DNA from: DASRIA01 sp963724065
GTDB taxonomy: Bacteria > Actinomycetota > Thermoleophilia > Solirubrobacterales > JBBDJG01
Direction of reading: 5' to 3'
Assembly (NCBI GenBank): GCA_963724065.1
Contig: CAVRTB010000006.1
Span: 372,001-436,000, forward strand
Length of the DNA: 64,000 nucleotides
Position 1 is the first letter of the stretch, and every line of letters begins with the position of its first letter. This document shows positions 59,707-64,000 of this stretch, piece by piece. A program made the position numbers and the translations under genes. The notes beneath the pieces were generated by a model. The model saw nothing but the letters and a program-made list of their open reading frames with translations, searched no databases and was not told the DNA's origin.

Positions 59707-61160
59707 TCGACCTCACCCCCGCGGAGATCGCCCGGGCGGCGGGCGCCCGCATCGCCTCGGCGGGCGGCGACGGCGCACCGGTGCGCGCGGTCGTCGACTC
59801 GCGCGCCGTCGCGCCCGGCGACCTGTTCGTGGGGATCCCCGGCGAGCGCACGGACGGCGGCCGGTTCGCCGCCGCCGCGATCGCCGACGGCGCATGGGGG
59901 GCCGTCGTGGCGCCGGAGCATTCGGCCGCGGCCACCGAGGCTGCAGCGGCGCGACCGGCGTACGTGCTCGAGACCGTCGGCCCGCAGGCGGCGCTGGCCG
60001 GCATCGCCCGTACGTGGCTTGCCCGCCTGCGCGAGCACGGCTGCCGCGTGGTCGCGATCACCGGCTCGACCGGCAAGACCTCGACCAAGGACATCCTGCG
60101 CGCGATGCTCGCGCCCGCACTCGGTGGCCGCGTGCACGCGAACCGCGAGAACTTCAACACGGAGATCGGGCTGCCGCTCACGGTGCTCGAGGCCGACGCG
60201 GGCGTCGAGGTGCTGGTGCTCGAGATGGCGATGCGCGGCATGGGGCAGATCCGCGAGCTTGCGCAGATCGCGCACCCGGAGGTCGGCGTGATCACGAACA
60301 TCGGCCCGGTGCACCTGGAGCTGGTGGGCACGATCGAGCGCGTCGCGGAGGCGAAGGCCGAGCTGATCGCGGAGCTGCGCGGCGGCCACGCGGCCTGCGT
60401 CGTGCCGGCGGCGGAGGAGGCACTGCGGCCACATCTGCGCTCGGACGTACGCGTGGTGACCTTTGCGCCCTGGGTTCGCAGTTCGCGGTCGGCGGGTGGC
60501 GAAGTGGACGGCGTCGCCGGGGCTGCTGCCGACGTACGTGCGCTCTCGGTCGAGGATCTGGACGGCCATGCGCGCTTGGAGCTTGCGGTTGGCGCTCGCC
60601 GCGCCTCGCTCGAGCTGAACTTCGCGCAGGATCACAACATCTCCAATGCGCTTGCCGCGATCGGGGCCGCCCATGCGCTCGGGATCGAGCCCGAGGCGCT
60701 CGCCGAGGGAGCGCGTCAGGTGCGCTTTTCCGGGTTGCGGGGGGAGGAGCTCCAGCTCGACCGCGGTGTTCTCATCGTGAACGACTGCTACAACGCGAAC
60801 CCCGTGTCGATGCGTGCCGCCCTCGATGACCTCGCCGCGCGCGCCGACCGGCGCGGCGCGCGGCGCATGGTGGCGGTCCTCGGGGACATGCGCGAGCTGG
60901 GGGCGGGGGCGGCCGAGTTCCACCGCCGCGCCGGCGAGCAGGCGGCCGATGCCGGGGTTGCGCTGGTCCTCGCGGTCGGCGAGCACGCCGGCGACTACGC
61001 GCTCGGCCACGGCGGCGACACGCGCGAGGCCCCCGACGCCGAGCAGGCCGCGGCGCTCCTCCCTGGCCTGATCGAGCCCGGCGACATCGTGCTCGTGAAG
61101 GGATCGCGCGGGGTCGGCCTCGAACGGGTGACGCGGGCGCTCGAGGCAGACGAGGCCTGA
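59703..61160 (+). CDS. murF: UDP-MurNAc-tripeptide:D-Ala-D-Ala ligase MurF
   Basis: Predicted 485-aa Mur ligase that adds the D-Ala-D-Ala dipeptide. The ATP loop AITGSTGKTSTKDIL, the NREN-FNTEIG segment and NDCYNANPVSMRAAL are typical MurF marks. GTG 59703 overlaps the murE stop, and the stop TGA shares a base with the mraY ATG (TGATG). It completes the pentapeptide before MraY moves it to the membrane. Confidence 0.96.
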   Translation: MIDLTPAEIARAAGARIASAGGDGAPVRAVVDSRAVAPGDLFVGIPGERTDGGRFAAAAIADGAWGAVVAPEHSAAATEAAAARPAYVLETVGPQAALAGIARTWLARLREHGCRVVAITGSTGKTSTKDILRAMLAPALGGRVHANRENFNTEIGLPLTVLEADAGVEVLVLEMAMRGMGQIRELAQIAHPEVGVITNIGPVHLELVGTIERVAEAKAELIAELRGGHAACVVPAAEEALRPHLRSDVRVVTFAPWVRSSRSAGGEVDGVAGAAADVRALSVEDLDGHARLELAVGARRASLELNFAQDHNISNALAAIGAAHALGIEPEALAEGARQVRFSGLRGEELQLDRGVLIVNDCYNANPVSMRAALDDLAARADRRGARRMVAVLGDMRELGAGAAEFHRRAGEQAADAGVALVLAVGEHAGDYALGHGGDTREAPDAEQAAALLPGLIEPGDIVLVKGSRGVGLERVTRALEADEA

Positions 61161-62155
61161 TGGGCGAGATCCTGATCGCGGGGCTCGCCTCGCTGCTCAT
61201 CTCGATCTTCCTCGGGCCGAAGTACATCCAGTTCCTGCGCGACCGCGAGTTCGGCCAGCACATCCGCGAGGATGGCCCGGCCGACCACCACGTGAAGGCC
61301 GGCACGCCGACGATGGGCGGGTTGATCGTGTTCACCGCGATCGGCGTCCCGTACCTGATCCTCTCGGATCGCGACGCGGCGAGCATGGCGGTGTTCGGCA
61401 CGGCGCTCGCGGCGGCGGGCATCGGGTTCGCCGACGACTGGCTGAAGATCGTGAAGGCGCGCTCGCTCGGGCTCTCGGCGCGTACAAAGCTCGCGCTCCA
61501 GCTGCTGATCGCGATCGGGCTGTGGTTCGTCGCGCGCGAGGTCGTCGGCCTCAGCGACACGCTGCACTTGCGGATCATCGACGCCAACGTCGACATCGGG
61601 GGCTTCTACGTCGTGCTGATCTTCCTCGTGATCGCGGGCGCGACGAACGGGGTCAACCTGACGGACGGCCTCGATGGCCTTGCCGCGGGGTGCGCGGCGA
61701 TCGTGCTGCTCACCTATACGGCGATCGCCTTCATCACGGGCGGCCAGGACGGTCTGTCGATCACGGAGCAGGACGGCCTCTCGCTGCTGGGCGCCTGCCT
61801 CGTCGGCGCGTCCGTCGGGTTCCTGTGGTTCAACGCGTTCCCGGCGGCGATCTTCATGGGCGATACCGGCTCGCTCGGCCTCGGCGGGGCGATCGCCGGC
61901 ATGGCCGTGATGACCAAGTCGGAGGTCCTTCTGATCGTGATCGGCGGCATCTTCGTGATCGAGGCGCTGTCGGTGGCAGCGCAGGTGGTCGCCTTCCGCC
62001 TCTTTCGCCGGCGTGTGCTGCTGATGGCCCCCGTGCACCACCACTTCGAGCTGATGGGCTGGTCGGAGACCAAGATCATGGTGCGCTTCTGGATCACCGC
62101 CGCGATCGTCAGCGCGATCGGCTTCACGGTCTACCAGCAGAGCATCGGGGCGTAA
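61160..62155 (+). CDS. mraY: Phospho-MurNAc-pentapeptide transferase MraY
   Basis: Predicted 331-aa membrane enzyme that moves phospho-MurNAc-pentapeptide onto undecaprenyl phosphate to make lipid I. Ten or so helices are visible. The conserved Asp-rich segments are FADDWLKIVKARS, TNGVNLTDGLDGLA and FMGDTGSLGLGG, followed by the HHHFELMG motif. ATG 61160 overlaps the murF stop. It is the integral membrane step of the pathway. Confidence 0.97.
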   Translation: MGEILIAGLASLLISIFLGPKYIQFLRDREFGQHIREDGPADHHVKAGTPTMGGLIVFTAIGVPYLILSDRDAASMAVFGTALAAAGIGFADDWLKIVKARSLGLSARTKLALQLLIAIGLWFVAREVVGLSDTLHLRIIDANVDIGGFYVVLIFLVIAGATNGVNLTDGLDGLAAGCAAIVLLTYTAIAFITGGQDGLSITEQDGLSLLGACLVGASVGFLWFNAFPAAIFMGDTGSLGLGGAIAGMAVMTKSEVLLIVIGGIFVIEALSVAAQVVAFRLFRRRVLLMAPVHHHFELMGWSETKIMVRFWITAAIVSAIGFTVYQQSIGA

Positions 62156-62198
62156 CCGTGGCTTTCGGCGACGCCGGGGTCGATCGTCCACGATATGC

Positions 62199-63608
62199 GT
62201 GGAAAATCGACCGCTGCGGCCCGCGGCTTGGCCTCCGAGTCGCCTCGACCCCTTGACCCACCGCAGACCGCCGCTGCCGCCCGGCCCCTACCTGATCGTG
62301 GGCCTTGCCCGGTCCGGGGTTGCCGCCGCGCTGGCGCTCGCGGCCGCCCGGCCCGGCGAGCGGATCGTGGGCGTCGACTCGGGGCGGCCGCCGGAGGCCC
62401 TCGCGGAGCGCGAAAGGCTTGCGGCCGCGGGCGTCGAAATCCACCTGGAATCGGATGGGACCCAAGCCTTGGAGGCATCGCCGCCGCCCGCGACGCTCGT
62501 CAAGAGCCCCGGGGTTCCCCAGCATGCGCCCGTCGTCGGGCAGGCACGCCGCAGGGGACTCGAGGTCGTCGGAGAGCTGGAGCTCGGCTGGCGGATGCTC
62601 CCCAACGAGTTCATCGCGGTGACCGGAACCAATGGAAAGACGACGACGGTCGAGCTGATCGGTGCGATGCACCGGGCGGCCGCGGCGCCCGTGGCGGTGG
62701 CGGGGAACGTGGGCACGCCGCTCACCTCGCTCCCGGGCACGACCGGGAGGGGCACGGTCGTCTGCGAGGCGTCGAGCTTCCAGCTCGAGGACTCGATCGC
62801 GTTCGCGCCCGAGGCGGCCGTCTTCCTGAACCTCTCCGACGACCACCTCGACCGGCATCTGTCGAGCGGCGCCTACCTCGGCGCGAAGCTACGCATCTTC
62901 GCCAACCAGCATCCGGCCGATCTCGCGGTGGTGAACGCGCGCGACGCGGACCTGCTGACGGGGGTCAGCGCGCGCACGATCACGTTCGGCGACGGTGACA
63001 TGCGCCGCGAGGGCGAGATGCTCGTCTGGCGCGACGACCGCCTGGTCGACGTCGGCGAGATCCGCCTGCGCGGGGAGCACAACCTCGAAAACGCGATGGC
63101 CGCCGCCGCCGTCTCGCTCGAGCGCGGCATCGACCGGGAGGCGGTGCGCACGGCGCTGCGCGAGTTCGCCGGGCTGCCGCACCGGATGGAGCACGTCGCC
63201 GAGGTGGGCGGCGTCGAGTACGTGAACGACTCGAAGGCGACCAACCCGGGCGCCGCCGCGGCGGCGCTCGAGGCGTTCGGCGCCGGCGTGCACGCGATCA
63301 TGGGCGGCTCGCTGAAGGGGGGCGATTTCGGCGAGCTCGAGTCGGACGTGCGCGCGACCTGTCGCGCGTGCTACCTGATCGGTGAGGCGGCCGACCGCCT
63401 GGCCTTCGACCTCGCGGACAGCGGCGTGGAGCTGGTCCACTGCGGTGACATGGAGCACGCCGTCGGCGAGGCGTCACGGCGCGCCCGGCCGGACGAGGTC
63501 GTGCTGCTCGCGCCGGCGTGTGCGAGCTTCGACCAGTACCGCGACTACGAGCAGCGCGGCGAGCACTTCCGCTCGCTCGTGCAGGCGCTTGCTGAGGGGC
63601 AACGGTGA
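62199..63608 (+). CDS. murD: UDP-MurNAc-L-alanine:D-glutamate ligase MurD
   Basis: Predicted 469-aa Mur ligase that adds D-glutamate to UDP-MurNAc-L-Ala. The N-terminal Rossmann segment LIVGLARSGVAAALALAAA binds UDP, and ATP-binding GTNGKTTTVELIG and NDSKATNPGAAAAALEAFG are typical. GTG 62199 is used; TTG 62253 is the other plausible start and would lose 18 residues of low conservation. It ends in GTGA with ftsW. Confidence 0.95.
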   Translation: MENRPLRPAAWPPSRLDPLTHRRPPLPPGPYLIVGLARSGVAAALALAAARPGERIVGVDSGRPPEALAERERLAAAGVEIHLESDGTQALEASPPPATLVKSPGVPQHAPVVGQARRRGLEVVGELELGWRMLPNEFIAVTGTNGKTTTVELIGAMHRAAAAPVAVAGNVGTPLTSLPGTTGRGTVVCEASSFQLEDSIAFAPEAAVFLNLSDDHLDRHLSSGAYLGAKLRIFANQHPADLAVVNARDADLLTGVSARTITFGDGDMRREGEMLVWRDDRLVDVGEIRLRGEHNLENAMAAAAVSLERGIDREAVRTALREFAGLPHRMEHVAEVGGVEYVNDSKATNPGAAAAALEAFGAGVHAIMGGSLKGGDFGELESDVRATCRACYLIGEAADRLAFDLADSGVELVHCGDMEHAVGEASRRARPDEVVLLAPACASFDQYRDYEQRGEHFRSLVQALAEGQR

Positions 63609-64000
63609 GGCACGTGAGGCTGCCGCGCACGCTGCCGCGGCTTCCCTGGAATCGCGGGCAGCGCGTGGAGATGACCTTCGAGGAGCAGATGCTGCGCACC
63701 GCGACGCTCGTGCTGATCGCGTTCGGCGCGGTGATGGTCTACAGCGCCAGCTCGGGCACGTCGCTGCTGTCGCAGGGCGGCGACTCGTCGGAGTACCTCA
63801 AGCGGTATCTCGCCTCCGCGGCGCTCGGCCTGGTCGCGCTGTCGTTCTTCGCGCGGCACGGCCTCGAGACCGCGAAGCGGCTCACGCCGATCCTGCTGAT
63901 CGTCGCGCTCGCGGGCCTCGTGCTCGTGCTGGTGCCCGGCTTCGGCATCGCGGCGAACGGCTCGCGCCGCTGGCTCGGGGCCGGCCCGCTCCAGTTCCAG
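63605..64000 (+). CDS. ftsW: Cell division lipid II polymerase FtsW, N-terminal part
   Basis: The first 132 codons of a SEDS-family protein, cut by the end of the window with no stop. The visible part includes MTFEEQMLRTATLVLIAFG, AVMVYSASSG, membrane helices and GFGIAANGSRRWLGAGPLQFQ, the well-known FtsW/RodA segment. FtsW polymerises septal glycan with FtsI. GTG 63605 overlaps the murD stop; its position after murD is standard for the cluster. Confidence 0.93.
   Translation, partial: MRHVRLPRTLPRLPWNRGQRVEMTFEEQMLRTATLVLIAFGAVMVYSASSGTSLLSQGGDSSEYLKRYLASAALGLVALSFFARHGLETAKRLTPILLIVALAGLVLVLVPGFGIAANGSRRWLGAGPLQFQ

Noticed and set aside
1..64000. CRISPR arrays, insertion sequences, prophage or integrase genes
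   Set aside because: No regularly spaced repeats, transposase motifs or phage genes were seen on reading both strands.

Overview
The window reads as a chromosomal segment of a high-GC actinobacterium. Codons are strongly GC-biased at the third position, GTG and TTG starts are frequent, and many genes overlap by 4 bases (GTGA, ATGA, TTGA). Secreted proteins carry basic, Arg/Lys-rich tails, and the division and cell-wall (dcw) cluster includes a MurE with the meso-diaminopimelate signature DNPR. The mix of a selenocysteine formate dehydrogenase, a YVTN-propeller cytochrome c, an AbiEi/DUF559 protein and a short tad cluster fits class Thermoleophilia (Solirubrobacterales-like). That placement is an inference from gene content; no rRNA is present to test it.

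Layout. (1) 29-6489, minus strand: a Crp/Fnr-type regulator followed by formate dehydrogenase genes fdhA (in-frame UGA with a SECIS hairpin, plus a downstream frameshift), fdhB, an nrfD-type membrane subunit and fdhD, chained by GTGA overlaps. (2) 6552-12113, plus strand: one uninterrupted frame joining an acyl-CoA carboxylase carboxyltransferase to a cytochrome P450, then ccmF and a small CcmI-like membrane protein. (3) 12117-31613: mixed genes. They include a methyltransferase with a GT2-like tail, a secreted two-haem YVTN protein, an AbiEi/DUF559 protein, a divergent MerR regulator and large membrane protein, a secreted phosphoesterase followed by a DNRLRE remnant, exonuclease VII (xseA-xseB), a double-CDGSH protein, secreted proteins, a trypsin-like protease, a GGDEF protein and a carboxylesterase. 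(4) 31732-47293: a MarR/YceI/FMN-reductase unit with a clear triple operator, small conserved enzymes, a GGDEF/HD-GYP protein, an FAD oxygenase coupled to a nitrilase-like protein that lacks its cysteine, an ECF42-type sigma factor with its DGPF protein, and other enzymes. (5) 47476-48083: tRNA-Val(UAC) and a non-coding stretch with strong hairpins. (6) 48084-53744: a STAS protein, then a six-gene overlapping run of response regulator, histidine kinase, CpaB, CpaF, TadB and TadC. (7) 53916-64000: the dcw cluster mraZ-rsmH-ftsL-ftsI-murE-murF-mraY-murD-ftsW, with a MraZ operator overlapping a promoter; ftsW is cut by the window end.

Functional links. The formate dehydrogenase set would feed electrons from formate into the membrane; the selenocysteine machinery (selA, selB, selC, selD) is not in the window. 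CcmF fits the need to attach haem to secreted cytochromes such as the YVTN protein. The RR/HK-tad run looks like a two-component-controlled Tad/Flp secretion or pilus machine with no visible pilin. No CRISPR array, insertion sequence, integrase or rRNA operon was seen. The observations judged most worth checking are the carboxyltransferase-P450 continuous frame, the selenocysteine FdhA that also carries a frameshift, the pilin-less tad run driven by its own two-component pair, the cysteine-less nitrilase homologue, the ECF42 promoter-DGPF-sigma unit, the regular MarR and MraZ operator arrays, and the hairpin-rich non-coding stretch next to tRNA-Val.
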